Notes: a model not told the origin generated them from the sequence alone. Positions 9,054 through 23,637 are shown, numbered from the stretch's first letter. The stretch is 64,000 nucleotides of DNA from Ww85 sp963745765 (GCA_963745765.1 CAVUYQ010000002.1:54037-118036); one strand, 5' to 3'. A program made the numbers and translations.

Positions 9054-12000
9054 ATGGAAAGAGTCAGAAAGCAATTTGCCAGCGTATCCAGCATCCTTGA
9101 ACCACCCCACCTGATCTCAATGCAGCGTGCGTCATACGAGGACTTCCTGCAGATTAACCGGGCGCCTGATGAGCGTGAAGATATAGGTCTACAGGCTATC
9201 CTGAAAGAAATTTTCCCGATCAAGGATTTTAACGGTGTCTGTTCTCTGGAATTTGTCCGTTATCAGTTTGGAGAACCGAAATATACGGTACAGGAGTGTC
9301 AGCAGCGCGGTATGACCTATGAAGTACCGTTGAAAATTGTGGTTCGCTTGATAACCTTTGACGTAGACGCCGAGACGGGTGTGCAGTCCATCCGGGATAT
9401 CAAGGAACAGGAGGTTTTCTTTGGCTCTTTGCCGCTGATGACCGCAGACGGTGTTTACGTGATAAACGGGACTGAACGGGTTATCGTCTCCCAGTTGCAA
9501 AGATCTCCGGGTCTTTTTTACACCCACGATCAGGGTAAAAGCCATGCGAGCGGGAAACTGCTGTATTCTGCCCGAATCATTCCGGTTCGAGGCTCCTGGA
9601 TTGATCTTGAATTTGATATTAAAGATATTCTGCATGTCCGGATTGATCGGCGTCGGAAGTTTCCGGTAACCTCTCTGCTTAAAGCTCTCGGTTATAACGG
9701 CGCAGAGCTTCTGGAAATGTTCTACCCGGTCAATAAAATCAGGAAGGTCAAGAATAAGTATTTCGTCGATTTCAAAGAAGAAACCGCACTTGGCTCGCGC
9801 CTTGAATTTGACCTGGTCGACCCGGCTGATGGCAGTGTGATCAGCAAAAAAGGGAGAAAAATTTCAAAGGCACTCTGCAAGAGGATTTCTGAGGCAGGCA
9901 TTGAGCATTTGCAGATTTCTGCTGAGGCGCTGGTTGGCAAGGTTATTTCCCATGACATTGCTGATCCGGGGTCCGACGAACTGATTGTTCTGCATAATAC
10001 CGAGATTACCGAATCGCTCCTGGAAACGCTTGCTGAATCAGCTATTTCCGAGTTCCATGTCCTTGCTATTGACGGTGTTAAATATTCAGAGTCGTTTAGA
10101 AAGACACTGGCTCTTGATAAGGTGGTCACCAGCGAGGAAGCGCTACTCGAAATATATCGGAGACTACGCCCTTCAAGTCCGCCAACACCTGAGGTAGCAA
10201 AGACGTTCTTTAACAACCTCTTTTTTAATCCGGAGCTTTATGATCTCTCTGAAGTAGGTCGATATAAAATCAATGCCAAGCTCGGTTTGGACGTCGATAT
10301 GAGTGTGCGTGCGTTGACCAACGAAGACATCATTGAATCCGTCAAATATCTGGTGCGTCTCAAGGACAGCCAGGGGACCGTCGATGATATTGATCATCTG
10401 GGCAATCGGCGGGTACGTACTGTCGGCGAGCTGGTTGAAAACCAGTATCGCATGGGACTGGTGCGGATGGAGCGAGCCATCAAGGAGCGCATGACTCTGC
10501 AGGATGTAGAGACTCTGATGCCGCACGATCTGGTGAATCCTAAACCGATTTCTGCGGCGATTAAGGAGTTTTTCGGGACGTCCCAGTTATCCCAGTTTAT
10601 GGACCAGACCAACCCGCTCTCGGAAGTGACCCACAAGAGGCGTCTCAGTGCTCTTGGACCCGGAGGTCTTTCCCGGGAAAGAGCTGGTTTCGAAGTGCGT
10701 GACGTTCATCCGACCCACTATGGCAGGATCTGTCCGGTCGAAACGCCTGAGGGACCCAATATCGGTCTCATTGTCTCGCTGGCGACTTATGCCAAGGTCA
10801 ATCCGTACGGGTTTATCGAGACCCCCTATCGAAAGGTTGAAAACCGCATCGTTTATGATGATAAAATCAAGTATCTCAGCGCTCTGCAGGAGCATAACAA
10901 TTTCATAGCTCCCGCCCTGGTTCCCGTTGATGAGAACAATCGCATCATTCCCGATCAGCTTATTGTCAGGGAGGATGGAGAGGTTATAACGACGCAGGCT
11001 GAAAATGTGACCTATATGGATATAGCGCCCAACCAGCTGGTCAGCGTCGCCGCCTCGCTCATCCCTTTTCTTGAAAATGATGACGCCAACCGCGCCTTGA
11101 TGGGTTCAAACATGCAGCGTCAGGCCGTACCGCTGATGAGAACAGCCGCTCCATTGGTTGGAACCGGCATGGAGAGGTATGTTGCGCGTGATTCAGGGGC
11201 CTGTCTTCTGGCCGGTGGCCGGGGAGTTGTTGAAGAGGTTGATGCGGATCGTATCGTCATTTGTTATGACGAGCCGGGGATGGACGGTTACGCCACCGGC
11301 GTGGCGGTCTATCGTCTGGAAAAATACAAGAAATCAAATCAGAATACCTGCTTCACCCAGAAACCTCTGGTAACACCGGGTACCCGTGTTGAAAAAGGAA
11401 CGGTGCTGGCCGATGGTCCTTCCTGCGACCATGGAGAGCTTGCCCTCGGCAAGAACGTCGTCATAGCCTTCATGCCATGGCGGGGCTTCAACTATGAGGA
11501 TTCCATTCTGATCAACGAACGGCTTCTGAAAGAGGATTACTTTACCTCATTGCATATCGAAGTGTTCGAGACCATGGCCCGTGACACCAAGCTCGGCAAA
11601 GAGGAAATTACCCGTGATATTCCTAACGTCAGTGAAGAGACCCTTCGCAACCTTGATGAATCCGGAATCGTGCGTATCGGTGCCGAGGTTAAAGCCGGGG
11701 ACACGCTGGTCGGCAAGGTCACTCCGAAAGGAGAGACCGTTCTTTCGCCCGAGGAAAAGCTGTTGCGCGCAATATTCGGCGAGAAGGCACAGGATGTCAA
11801 AGACTCATCGCTTCGAGTTCCCCCTGGAATTGAAGGTGTCGTCATTGATGCCAAGGTTTTTTCCCGGAAAGGAGTCGACAAAGATGAACGTTCACTGATG
11901 ATTGAGGATCTTGAGATTGAAAAACTCAACCAGGATAAGCTCGATGAACTCGCCAGTCTCAAACGTGTCGTGTGCCGGGATGTTGGCAAGGTGATTGACG

Positions 12001-13136
12001 GCAAGACCATGAAAGAGGACGTGGTCTTAAAAGACGGTACCGTTCTTGTCAAGCTCGGCAAAAGATTCGAGGCGGCAATGGCCGAGCAGGTAGGGTTTCA
12101 CGACTTGCGCACGCTGGAATTCTCGCAGCGTTCAAAACATCTTGACAGGATAGAAGATATCTATGGCCGCTACGAGCGGCAGGGAAAGTTAATCAGTGAA
12201 CGCTACGATGGCATTATAGACCGGCTCAGAAAAGGCGATGATCTGCCTCCCGGTGTCGTCAAGATGGTCAAGGTCTATGTGGCCACCAAGAGAAAGCTTT
12301 CTGTGGGTGACAAGATGGCCGGCAGGCACGGAAACAAAGGTGTCGTTTCCTGCCTTCTGCCTGAGGAGGATATGCCCTACTTTGCTGACGGGACGACCGT
12401 TGATATCGTTCTTAATCCGCTGGGCGTACCATCACGTATGAATGTCGGGCAGGTTCTTGAAACGCATCTTGGCTATGCCGCGAAAAAGCTGGGTGAGCAG
12501 CTTGAGGTTATGGGCAAAACCCTTGCGGTTGATGAAATCAAGAAAAAACTTGCGAAGATCTATTCCAAAGAGGAATGCAAGGAGCTCGTCAGCGAGCGCA
12601 GCGATGATGAAATAATCGAGTGGGCCCGCGACCAGAAGATGGGGCTGCATATGGCTACCCCGGTTTTCGATGGTGCCGAGGAGGGTGAGATTCGTCAGCT
12701 GCTCGTGGAGGCGAATGTCGAAGAGGTTGGTCAGGTCCAGCTCTATGATGGCTTGACCGGTGAACCTTTCGCGAACCATGTTACCGTCGGCGTCATGTAT
12801 ATGCTGAAACTGCATCACCTGGTAGACAATAAAATCCATGCCAGATCCACCGGACCCTACTCCCTTGTTACCCAGCAGCCGCTTGGTGGCAAGGCCCAGT
12901 TCGGTGGGCAGAGGCTTGGCGAAATGGAGGTCTGGGCGATGGAGGCATATGGCGCCGCCTATACGCTGAAAGAGTTCCTGACAGCCAAGTCTGATGATGT
13001 TGAGGGTCGAACGATGATGTATGAGCGTATCGTCAAGGGAGATAACTTCCTGTCGACCGGTTTGCCTGAATCCTTCCATGTTCTTGTCAAGGAACTGCAG
13101 GGACTCTGTCTCAACATGGAGCTTATAGAGGAATAA
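9054..13136 (+). CDS. rpoB: DNA-directed RNA polymerase subunit beta
   Basis: The ATG at 9054 (MERVRKQFASVSSI) is chosen because TTGAGGAC sits 7 bp ahead; an in-frame GTG at 9027 would add nine residues without a ribosome site. This gives 1360 residues, normal for proteobacteria. Visible landmarks include the rifampicin-region stretch SQLSQFMDQTNPLSEVTHKR, GPGGLSRERAGFEVRDVH, and the C-terminal GGKAQFGGQRLGEMEVWA. It forms the catalytic pincer with RpoC. Confidence 0.98.
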   Translation: MERVRKQFASVSSILEPPHLISMQRASYEDFLQINRAPDEREDIGLQAILKEIFPIKDFNGVCSLEFVRYQFGEPKYTVQECQQRGMTYEVPLKIVVRLITFDVDAETGVQSIRDIKEQEVFFGSLPLMTADGVYVINGTERVIVSQLQRSPGLFYTHDQGKSHASGKLLYSARIIPVRGSWIDLEFDIKDILHVRIDRRRKFPVTSLLKALGYNGAELLEMFYPVNKIRKVKNKYFVDFKEETALGSRLEFDLVDPADGSVISKKGRKISKALCKRISEAGIEHLQISAEALVGKVISHDIADPGSDELIVLHNTEITESLLETLAESAISEFHVLAIDGVKYSESFRKTLALDKVVTSEEALLEIYRRLRPSSPPTPEVAKTFFNNLFFNPELYDLSEVGRYKINAKLGLDVDMSVRALTNEDIIESVKYLVRLKDSQGTVDDIDHLGNRRVRTVGELVENQYRMGLVRMERAIKERMTLQDVETLMPHDLVNPKPISAAIKEFFGTSQLSQFMDQTNPLSEVTHKRRLSALGPGGLSRERAGFEVRDVHPTHYGRICPVETPEGPNIGLIVSLATYAKVNPYGFIETPYRKVENRIVYDDKIKYLSALQEHNNFIAPALVPVDENNRIIPDQLIVREDGEVITTQAENVTYMDIAPNQLVSVAASLIPFLENDDANRALMGSNMQRQAVPLMRTAAPLVGTGMERYVARDSGACLLAGGRGVVEEVDADRIVICYDEPGMDGYATGVAVYRLEKYKKSNQNTCFTQKPLVTPGTRVEKGTVLADGPSCDHGELALGKNVVIAFMPWRGFNYEDSILINERLLKEDYFTSLHIEVFETMARDTKLGKEEITRDIPNVSEETLRNLDESGIVRIGAEVKAGDTLVGKVTPKGETVLSPEEKLLRAIFGEKAQDVKDSSLRVPPGIEGVVIDAKVFSRKGVDKDERSLMIEDLEIEKLNQDKLDELASLKRVVCRDVGKVIDGKTMKEDVVLKDGTVLVKLGKRFEAAMAEQVGFHDLRTLEFSQRSKHLDRIEDIYGRYERQGKLISERYDGIIDRLRKGDDLPPGVVKMVKVYVATKRKLSVGDKMAGRHGNKGVVSCLLPEEDMPYFADGTTVDIVLNPLGVPSRMNVGQVLETHLGYAAKKLGEQLEVMGKTLAVDEIKKKLAKIYSKEECKELVSERSDDEIIEWARDQKMGLHMATPVFDGAEEGEIRQLLVEANVEEVGQVQLYDGLTGEPFANHVTVGVMYMLKLHHLVDNKIHARSTGPYSLVTQQPLGGKAQFGGQRLGEMEVWAMEAYGAAYTLKEFLTAKSDDVEGRTMMYERIVKGDNFLSTGLPESFHVLVKELQGLCLNMELIEE

Positions 13137-13146
13137 AGGTTCAGGC

Positions 13147-13179
13147 GGAATCACTGCTGTTTTATACAGTAGTGATTCC
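13147..13179 (+). other. hairpin in the rpoB-rpoC spacer
   Basis: A 13-bp stem (GGAATCACTGCTG with CAGTAGTGATTCC, one G-U pair) without a following T-run. It is more likely an RNA processing site than a terminator, since rpoC must be co-transcribed. Confidence 0.55.
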
Positions 13180-13258
13180 GGCCGGGAACTCGATTTATAT
13201 CTCTTCAAAACCCGGGAAATTTGCCGGGTTATCAAAATCATGAATCAGAGGTGATCTC

Positions 13259-17312
<4,054 letters not shown>

Positions 17313-17460
17313 TAAAAGATATGATGGAAGACTTTTAATCTTGACACTATTACGACACTAAGGTAAATATCTTCTCTTTCGCCGTAGCACTTTAGGTAGT
17401 AAGGCTGTGTTGCCGCGTGAATGAATGATAAAGATAAAATGATGAGGAGCGCAAGACGCA

Positions 17461-17832
17461 ATGCCAACAATTAACCAACTGGTACGCCAGGGCAGGAAAA
17501 AGATTGTTAAAAAGACCAATACTCCTGCTTTGAAAGGTTCCCCTCAGAAACGAGGTGTGTGCGTCAGGGTTTACACGACGACTCCCAAAAAACCGAACTC
17601 TGCTTTGAGAAAGGTTGCAAGGGTGCGGTTGACGAACGGTATTGAAGTAACTTCGTATATTCCGGGAATTGGGCACAATCTGCAGGAGCATTCAGTAGTA
17701 CTTATCAGAGGCGGCAGGGTAAAGGATCTTCCAGGTGTTCGCTACCATATTATTCGTGGAACCCTTGATACGCTCGGTGTGTCTGATCGTCGACAGGGAC
17801 GTTCGAAGTATGGCGCGAAGAAACCGTCTTGA
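17461..17832 (+). CDS. rpsL: 30S ribosomal protein S12
   Basis: A 123-residue S12 with the conserved TTPKKPNSALRKVARVRL and GGRVKDLPGVRYHIIRG stretches. It lies at the decoding centre, and position K in KKPNS is the classic streptomycin-resistance site; here it is the normal lysine. It heads the str group rpsL-rpsG-fusA-tuf. Confidence 0.98.
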   Translation: MPTINQLVRQGRKKIVKKTNTPALKGSPQKRGVCVRVYTTTPKKPNSALRKVARVRLTNGIEVTSYIPGIGHNLQEHSVVLIRGGRVKDLPGVRYHIIRGTLDTLGVSDRRQGRSKYGAKKPS

Positions 17833-17859
17833 TAATGTCTCATACAGGAGATAAAAGGT

Positions 17860-18333
17860 ATGTCCCGTAGAAAAACTGCAGAAAAACGAGTCGTAGATCC
17901 GGATCCACGCTTTAGCAGCGTACTTGTAACAAAGTTTACAAACGGCCTTATGGAGCGTGGAAAGAAAAGTGTGGCCCGGCGGATCTTCTACGATGCGATG
18001 GATATTATTGATACCAGGGTTCAGGATGAAGAGCCGATGGTTGTCTTCGAGCAGGCGATAGATAATGTCCGTCCCCGCGTTGAGGTCAAGTCCAGGCGCG
18101 TCGGTGGTGCCACCTATCAGGTTCCGATGGAAGTACGACAGACACGAAGGAATGCTCTGGCGATTCGCTGGATAATCAGCTTCGCACAATCCAGGTCGGG
18201 CAAGTCAATGTCTGAAAAACTGGCCGCAGAGTTGATGGATGCCTATAACCAGCGTGGTGCCGCCGTCAAAAAGAAAGACGATACGCACCGCATGGCAGAT
18301 GCCAACAAGGCGTTCGCTCATTATCGCTGGTAG
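17860..18333 (+). CDS. rpsG: 30S ribosomal protein S7
   Basis: A 157-residue S7 beginning MSRRKTAEKRVVDPDPRF, with GGATYQVPMEV and RNALAIRWI in the rRNA-binding core. It nucleates the head of the small subunit. AGGAGA precedes the ATG, and fusA follows after about 70 bp. Confidence 0.98.
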   Translation: MSRRKTAEKRVVDPDPRFSSVLVTKFTNGLMERGKKSVARRIFYDAMDIIDTRVQDEEPMVVFEQAIDNVRPRVEVKSRRVGGATYQVPMEVRQTRRNALAIRWIISFAQSRSGKSMSEKLAAELMDAYNQRGAAVKKKDDTHRMADANKAFAHYRW

Positions 18334-18401
18334 GATGGTGCGGCGGTTTTTGCGATGTTTTGAGGCTGATGTCAGCGGAAAAGACGATATGAGGTTTGTT
18401 G

Positions 18402-20477
18402 GTGTCAGTTCAGAAAGAGTTACTGCCCGTGCGAAACATCGGCATCATGGCGCATATAGATGCCGGCAAGACGACAACAACCGAACGGATACTTTATTAT
18501 ACCGGTCGTTCTTATAAAATGGGTGAGGTTCATGACGGCAATGCCGTCATGGATTGGATGGAACAGGAGCAGGAGCGCGGGATAACGATTACTTCCGCAG
18601 CAACAACCTGCACCTGGCATGAACATAAAATTAATATTATTGACACCCCGGGTCATGTCGACTTCACCATTGAGGTCGAGCGCTGTCTCAGGGTGCTGGA
18701 TGGTGTAATAGCTGTCTTCTGCGCGGTAGGCGGGGTAGAACCCCAGTCTGAAACCGTCTGGAGGCAGGCCGATAAGTATGCCATCCCGCGGTTGGCCTTC
18801 ATTAACAAGATGGACAGGGTTGGGGCCGACTTTAAAAGATGTCTGCGCATGATGTCCAAACGGTTGGGTGCAAATCCCCTGCCTTTGCAGATTCCGGTTG
18901 GCAGTGAGGCAGCGTTTGAAGGGGTCATCGACCTGGTGGAAGAGAAGATGCTCTCTTTTGATGAGCAGTCTCTCGGACAGGAAGTGGTTACATCAGCCAT
19001 TCCCGACAACATAAAAGAAGAATTCACGGCCGCACGAATGGCGCTCCTCGAGAAGTTGGCCGACTTCGATGAGGGAGTCATGGAAAAATATCTTGACGAC
19101 AAACCGGTTTCGGTTGAAGAGATTTACCGTGCACTGAGAAAGGCCACGCTGGCGCTTGAGATTGTCCCGGTACTTTGTGGCAGCGCCTTTAAGAACAAAG
19201 GAATACAGCCTTTGTTGGACAGTGTGGTCAGGTTTTTACCGTCCCCGGAGGATATCTCGGTTATCGAGGGGATTGATCGCCACGGTGAAACGGTTCAGCG
19301 AAAAACAGGCCCCGGAGAAAAATTCTGCGGCCTTGTATTTAAGCTGATGAGTGACTCGTTTGTCGAGAACCTTGCGTTTGTCAGGATATACTCAGGTGTG
19401 CTCGCCATTGGTGATAAGATCTTCAACCCGGTAAAGAAGAAAAAGGAAAAAATCTCCAAGCTTTTAAGACTTCATGCCAATAAGCGGGAAGAGGTTAAGG
19501 AGATCAGAGCCGGGGATATCGGGGCAATCGTTGGACTGAAGTTTACGACAACCGGCGATACGCTTTGTGAGAACGGAGATTTTGTGGTTCTGGAAAGCAT
19601 GGATTTCCCGGATCCGGTCATCGGGGTTGCTATCGAACCACGAAGCAAAGCGGATGAGAAAAAGCTGATTGAGACCCTTGATAAAATTGCGCTTGAAGAT
19701 CCCTCGTTTTCAGTCAGCATAAGCGAAGATACGGGACAGATGATAATCTCGGGTATGGGTGAACTTCACCTGGAGATCATCATCGACAGGCTGCTCAACG
19801 AATTTAAAGTGTCGGCTAACGTCGGCACGCCCCAGGTTGCCTATAAAGAGGCAATTACAACTATCACCAGGGGTGAAGGGAAATTTGAGCAGATGACCGG
19901 AATGGGGCAGTATGGTCATGTGCTTATTCGGGTTGAGCCGCGGGATAGGGGAAGTGGATTTACCTTCAGCAACGAGGTTGACGAGAAAACGATTCCATCA
20001 ACCTTCCTTGCTGCGATAGAAAGAGGAATAAAAGACACCCTGGATTCCGGACCTCTGGTTGGATATCCGCTCACCGACGTGCATGTGGCATTGACGGGCG
20101 GTTCTTATGACGAGGATAATTCAACCGAGATGGCTTTCGGGATAGCCTCGGCAACGGCTCTCAGAAAAGCGGTATCGCAAGCACGGCCGGTGTTGCTTGA
20201 GCCGATCATGGACCTTGAGGTGGTTACTCCCGAGGAATATGTTGGTGAGGCAATAGCGGACATCAACACGAAGCGGGGCAGGATAGCTGGCATAGAAGCG
20301 GGAAAGGATATCCAGGTCATCCGGGCCCATGTACCGCTGGCAGAGATGTTCGGTTACTCGACATCGCTGAGATCGGCAACACAGGGGCGGGCACATTTCA
20401 CCATGTTGTTTAGGGAATTTGACGTGGTACCCGCGGCCAAGGCAGAAATGATCATTAAAAAAATTAGAGGGATTTAG
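18402..20477 (+). CDS. fusA: elongation factor G
   Basis: A 691-residue translocase with the GTPase motifs AHIDAGKTTTT (P-loop), DTPGHVDF and NKMD, then domains II to V. The GTG at 18402 is preferred because GAGG at 18391-18394 lies 7 bp upstream; two TTG codons at 18396 and 18399 are in frame but sit too close to it. It drives tRNA-mRNA translocation and ribosome recycling. Its position between rpsG and tuf is the standard str order. Confidence 0.97.
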   Translation: MSVQKELLPVRNIGIMAHIDAGKTTTTERILYYTGRSYKMGEVHDGNAVMDWMEQEQERGITITSAATTCTWHEHKINIIDTPGHVDFTIEVERCLRVLDGVIAVFCAVGGVEPQSETVWRQADKYAIPRLAFINKMDRVGADFKRCLRMMSKRLGANPLPLQIPVGSEAAFEGVIDLVEEKMLSFDEQSLGQEVVTSAIPDNIKEEFTAARMALLEKLADFDEGVMEKYLDDKPVSVEEIYRALRKATLALEIVPVLCGSAFKNKGIQPLLDSVVRFLPSPEDISVIEGIDRHGETVQRKTGPGEKFCGLVFKLMSDSFVENLAFVRIYSGVLAIGDKIFNPVKKKKEKISKLLRLHANKREEVKEIRAGDIGAIVGLKFTTTGDTLCENGDFVVLESMDFPDPVIGVAIEPRSKADEKKLIETLDKIALEDPSFSVSISEDTGQMIISGMGELHLEIIIDRLLNEFKVSANVGTPQVAYKEAITTITRGEGKFEQMTGMGQYGHVLIRVEPRDRGSGFTFSNEVDEKTIPSTFLAAIERGIKDTLDSGPLVGYPLTDVHVALTGGSYDEDNSTEMAFGIASATALRKAVSQARPVLLEPIMDLEVVTPEEYVGEAIADINTKRGRIAGIEAGKDIQVIRAHVPLAEMFGYSTSLRSATQGRAHFTMLFREFDVVPAAKAEMIIKKIRGI

Positions 20478-20501
20478 ATCCAACCATATTGAGGAAAGAC
20501 G

Positions 20502-21692
20502 ATGTCAAAGCAGAAATTTGAAAGGACAAAGCCGCATGTCAACGTAGGAACAATTGGGCACATTGATCATGGTAAGACGACATTAACGGCCGCAATCACT
20601 CGAGTCTTGTCTTTGAAAGGTCAGGCCAAGTTCATTGATTTTGGTGAGATAGACAAGGCGCCTGAAGAAAAAGAGCGTGGCATTACCATCGCCACTGCCC
20701 ATGTGGAATACGAGACAACCAAGCGTCACTATGCGCACGTGGACTGTCCGGGTCATGCCGACTATATAAAGAACATGATCACCGGTGCCGCCCAGATGGA
20801 CGGAGCGATCCTGGTGGTAGCGGCGACGGACGGAGCAATGCCGCAGACCCGGGAGCATATTCTTCTTGCCCGTCAGGTAGGTGTGCCTGCGATGGTGGTG
20901 TTTCTGAACAAATGCGACATGGTTGACGACGAAGAGTTGATCGAGCTTGTCGAGCTGGAACTGCGAGAGCTTCTGGACAAGTATGAATTTCCTGGAGACG
21001 ATATTCCTTTTGTGAAGGGTTCAGCGCTTCTGGCGCTTGAGAACCCGGAAGACGAGGGGCATACGAAGTGTATCTGGGAGTTGATGGAAGCGGTAGATGA
21101 TTATATACCGGAGCCGGAGCGTGATATCGCGAAGCCGTTTTTGATGCCGGTGGAGGATGTATTTTCCATTTCGGGTCGTGGTACGGTAGCGACGGGTCGA
21201 GTGGAGCGCGGCGTCATCAAGGTAGGCGAAGAGGTAGAGATCGTCGGAATCCGCAAGACGGTGAAGACGGTAGTGACGGGAGTTGAGATGTTCCGCAAGC
21301 TGCTGGACCAGGGTCAGGCGGGGGATAACATCGGCGCACTGCTTCGGGGCGTGAAACGTGAAGAGGTCGAGCGTGGTCAGGTTCTGGCCAAGCCGGGTTC
21401 GATTACGCCGCATACGAAGTTCAAGGCAGAGTGTTATATTCTGAGCAAGGATGAAGGTGGTCGTCATACGCCGTTTTTCAACGGCTATCGTCCGCAGTTT
21501 TACTTCCGCACAACGGATGTAACGGGAGTGGTAACACTCCATGAAGGAGTTGAGATGGTAATGCCCGGCGACAATGTATCAGTAGACGCCGAGCTTATCA
21601 CCCCGATAGCGATGGACGTTGGACTGCGCTTTGCGATTCGTGAGGGCGGGCGTACCGTCGGAGCAGGCGTTATCAGCGAAATAGTTGCCTAA
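20502..21692 (+). CDS. tuf: elongation factor Tu, copy 2
   Basis: This encodes the same 396-residue protein as the copy at 3708, with only four silent base differences that I could find. Sequence similarity ends sharply outside the coding region on both sides. Such identity across 16.8 kb points to ongoing gene conversion. It closes the str group and is followed 17 bp later by rpsJ. A GAGG lies upstream of the ATG. Confidence 0.99.
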   Translation: MSKQKFERTKPHVNVGTIGHIDHGKTTLTAAITRVLSLKGQAKFIDFGEIDKAPEEKERGITIATAHVEYETTKRHYAHVDCPGHADYIKNMITGAAQMDGAILVVAATDGAMPQTREHILLARQVGVPAMVVFLNKCDMVDDEELIELVELELRELLDKYEFPGDDIPFVKGSALLALENPEDEGHTKCIWELMEAVDDYIPEPERDIAKPFLMPVEDVFSISGRGTVATGRVERGVIKVGEEVEIVGIRKTVKTVVTGVEMFRKLLDQGQAGDNIGALLRGVKREEVERGQVLAKPGSITPHTKFKAECYILSKDEGGRHTPFFNGYRPQFYFRTTDVTGVVTLHEGVEMVMPGDNVSVDAELITPIAMDVGLRFAIREGGRTVGAGVISEIVA

Positions 21693-21709
21693 GATAAGGG
21701 TGCACAGCA

Positions 21710-22024
21710 ATGATACCTACAGAGAAAATTCGTATACGCCTCAAAGCGTACGATCACAAACTGCTTGATCAGTCTACACATGAGATCGTTGACACTGCTC
21801 GCCGGACCGGGTCCGCTGTCGTGGGGCCAATTCCTCTGCCGACTTCGGTGAAGAAGTTTTGTGTCCTGCGTTCGCCGCATGTAGACAAGAAATCCCGGGA
21901 ACAATTCGAGATGAGGACGCACAGGCGGCTCCTCGACATACTCGAACCAACCCAGCAGACTATTGATCTGTTGATGAAGCTTGAACTCTCAGCCGGCGTA
22001 GATGTTGAGATTAAACTTCCTTAA
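21710..22024 (+). CDS. rpsJ: 30S ribosomal protein S10
   Basis: A 104-residue S10 (EKIRIRLKAYDHKLLDQST, GPIPLPT, THRRLLDI). Besides its ribosomal role, S10 is NusE in antitermination complexes and contacts NusG. It starts the S10 gene series only 17 bp after tuf, so no separate promoter seems likely here. Confidence 0.98.
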   Translation: MIPTEKIRIRLKAYDHKLLDQSTHEIVDTARRTGSAVVGPIPLPTSVKKFCVLRSPHVDKKSREQFEMRTHRRLLDILEPTQQTIDLLMKLELSAGVDVEIKLP

Positions 22025-22066
22025 TCAGCGGTAAACATAAAGTAAACTGAAGCATCGGGTACGATT

Positions 22067-22696
22067 ATGCCAAAGACAATGGGTATATTAGGCAAGAAAA
22101 TAGGAATGACTCGTGTATACGACGATCTGGGATTTTCTATTCCAGTCACAGTCGTTCAAGCCGGTCCCTGCACAGTGCTGCAGGTTAAAACCGCTGCCAA
22201 GGAAGGTTATAACGCTATCCAGGTTGGTTTTGATCCTAAAAAAGAAAGTCGGGTAAATAAACCGGCATCCGGTCATTTTAAGAAGGCGGGTGTTGACGGG
22301 TTTTATTTTATCCGGGAATTTTGGGTAGAAAATCCGGATAGCTTTAAGATAGGCCAGGAAGTTTCTCTTGATTCGGTCCTGAAAACCGGAGATACCGTGC
22401 TTGTTCAAGGCAAAAGCAAGGGGTGTGGTTTCCAGGGCGTCATGAAACGCCACGGTTTCAAGGGCGGTCCCGCAGGCCATGGATCCGGTTTTAAACGCAG
22501 ACCTGGTTCCATTGGCACCAGCGCCTGGCCGTCTCGAGTTGTAAAAGGAAAGAAAATGCCTGGCCAGATGGGCAATGAAACAGTTCTTAAAAAGAATGTC
22601 ATCGTAATAGATGTTCGGTCTGAAGACAATGTTGTCCTCTTAAAGGGTTCTGTTCCCGGAGCCAAGAACGGTCTGTTGAAAATTTTCTCAAAATAA
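22067..22696 (+). CDS. rplC: 50S ribosomal protein L3
   Basis: A 209-residue L3 starting MPKTMGILGKKIGMTRVY, with the core KGCGFQGVMKRHGFKGGP and HGSGFKRRPGSIG loop that reaches toward the peptidyl-transferase centre. Length and order are standard. Confidence 0.98.
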   Translation: MPKTMGILGKKIGMTRVYDDLGFSIPVTVVQAGPCTVLQVKTAAKEGYNAIQVGFDPKKESRVNKPASGHFKKAGVDGFYFIREFWVENPDSFKIGQEVSLDSVLKTGDTVLVQGKSKGCGFQGVMKRHGFKGGPAGHGSGFKRRPGSIGTSAWPSRVVKGKKMPGQMGNETVLKKNVIVIDVRSEDNVVLLKGSVPGAKNGLLKIFSK

Positions 22697-22729
22697 TAGT
22701 TCGACAGGTACCGTCCGAAGGAGAAGATA

Positions 22730-23353
22730 ATGTCAACTGTAGAAGTAAAGAATATAAAAAACGAGAAGGTCGGCGAGATAGAACTTAACGATCAGATCTT
22801 CAATCGTAAAGTGAAAGAATATCTGCTCCACGACGTAGTGCGCATGCAGCGTGCTGCAAGAAGAGCAGGTACCGCCAGTACCAAGACCCGTGCCGAAGTG
22901 AAGGGTAGCGGTGCAAAGCCGTGGCGCCAGAAAGGCACCGGCCGTGCACGGGCAGGGTCAAAAAAGTCACCTCTGTGGCGAAGTGGTGGAACCGCATTTG
23001 GTCCGAAACCGCGTGATTTCAGTTTTAAATTGAATCGCAAAGTTAAGCAGCAAGCAGTATCGATGGCACTGTCTGCACGGCTCCAGGAAGGGAATCTGGT
23101 CGTCCTTGATAGGTTTGCGATGGAACAGATAAAGACCAAAGATTTCGTCGGAATCATGAATGTTCTGGAACTTAACAGTGCGTTGATCGTGGTAGCGTCT
23201 GATGACGAGACCCTGAGCAAATCATCACGCAATGCGCCGGGATATAAAGTTCTCAACTCAGAAGGATTGAATGTTTACGATATTCTTCTGCACGAGAAGC
23301 TCGTATTGTTACAGCCCGCCATCCCGAGCCTGGAAGAGAGGTTAACGGCATGA
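22730..23353 (+). CDS. rplD: 50S ribosomal protein L4
   Basis: A 207-residue L4 with the exit-tunnel extension (GSGAKPWRQKGTGRARAGS) and VFGPKPR-like FGPKPRDFSFKLNRK. In Escherichia coli L4 also represses the S10 operon. The stop overlaps the rplW start by four bases (ATGA), which suggests coupled translation. Confidence 0.98.
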   Translation: MSTVEVKNIKNEKVGEIELNDQIFNRKVKEYLLHDVVRMQRAARRAGTASTKTRAEVKGSGAKPWRQKGTGRARAGSKKSPLWRSGGTAFGPKPRDFSFKLNRKVKQQAVSMALSARLQEGNLVVLDRFAMEQIKTKDFVGIMNVLELNSALIVVASDDETLSKSSRNAPGYKVLNSEGLNVYDILLHEKLVLLQPAIPSLEERLTA

Positions 23354-23637
23354 AAGACATACATAGTGTACTGAAAGGGCCATGCCTTACGGAAAAGGCA
23401 AGCTTGCAGCAGGAAACAGGCAACAAGGCAGTGTTCAGGGTGCATCCTGCTGCTAATAAGATTGAGATCAAGGAAGCCGTCGAGTCGATGTTCAAAGTGA
23501 AGGTCAGAGACGTGAGAACAACTTCCATGAAAGGCAAGCAGAAGCGAGTTGGGCGTCACATAGGTTATACTCAGGACTGGAAAAAAGCATATGTCACCTT
23601 GTCTGAAGGTGAAATAAGCTTTGTTGATGAGCTGTAA
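23350..23637 (+). CDS. rplW: 50S ribosomal protein L23
   Basis: A 95-residue L23 (VLKGPCLTEKA, NKIEIKEAVESMFKVKV, GRHIGYTQDWKKAYVTL). It sits at the tunnel exit and docks SRP and trigger factor. Its start overlaps the rplD stop. Confidence 0.97.
   Translation: MKDIHSVLKGPCLTEKASLQQETGNKAVFRVHPAANKIEIKEAVESMFKVKVRDVRTTSMKGKQKRVGRHIGYTQDWKKAYVTLSEGEISFVDEL

Noticed and set aside
13137..13258. Terminator between rpoB and rpoC
   Set aside because: The hairpin has no T-run, and rpoC has no other visible promoter, so co-transcription is more likely.
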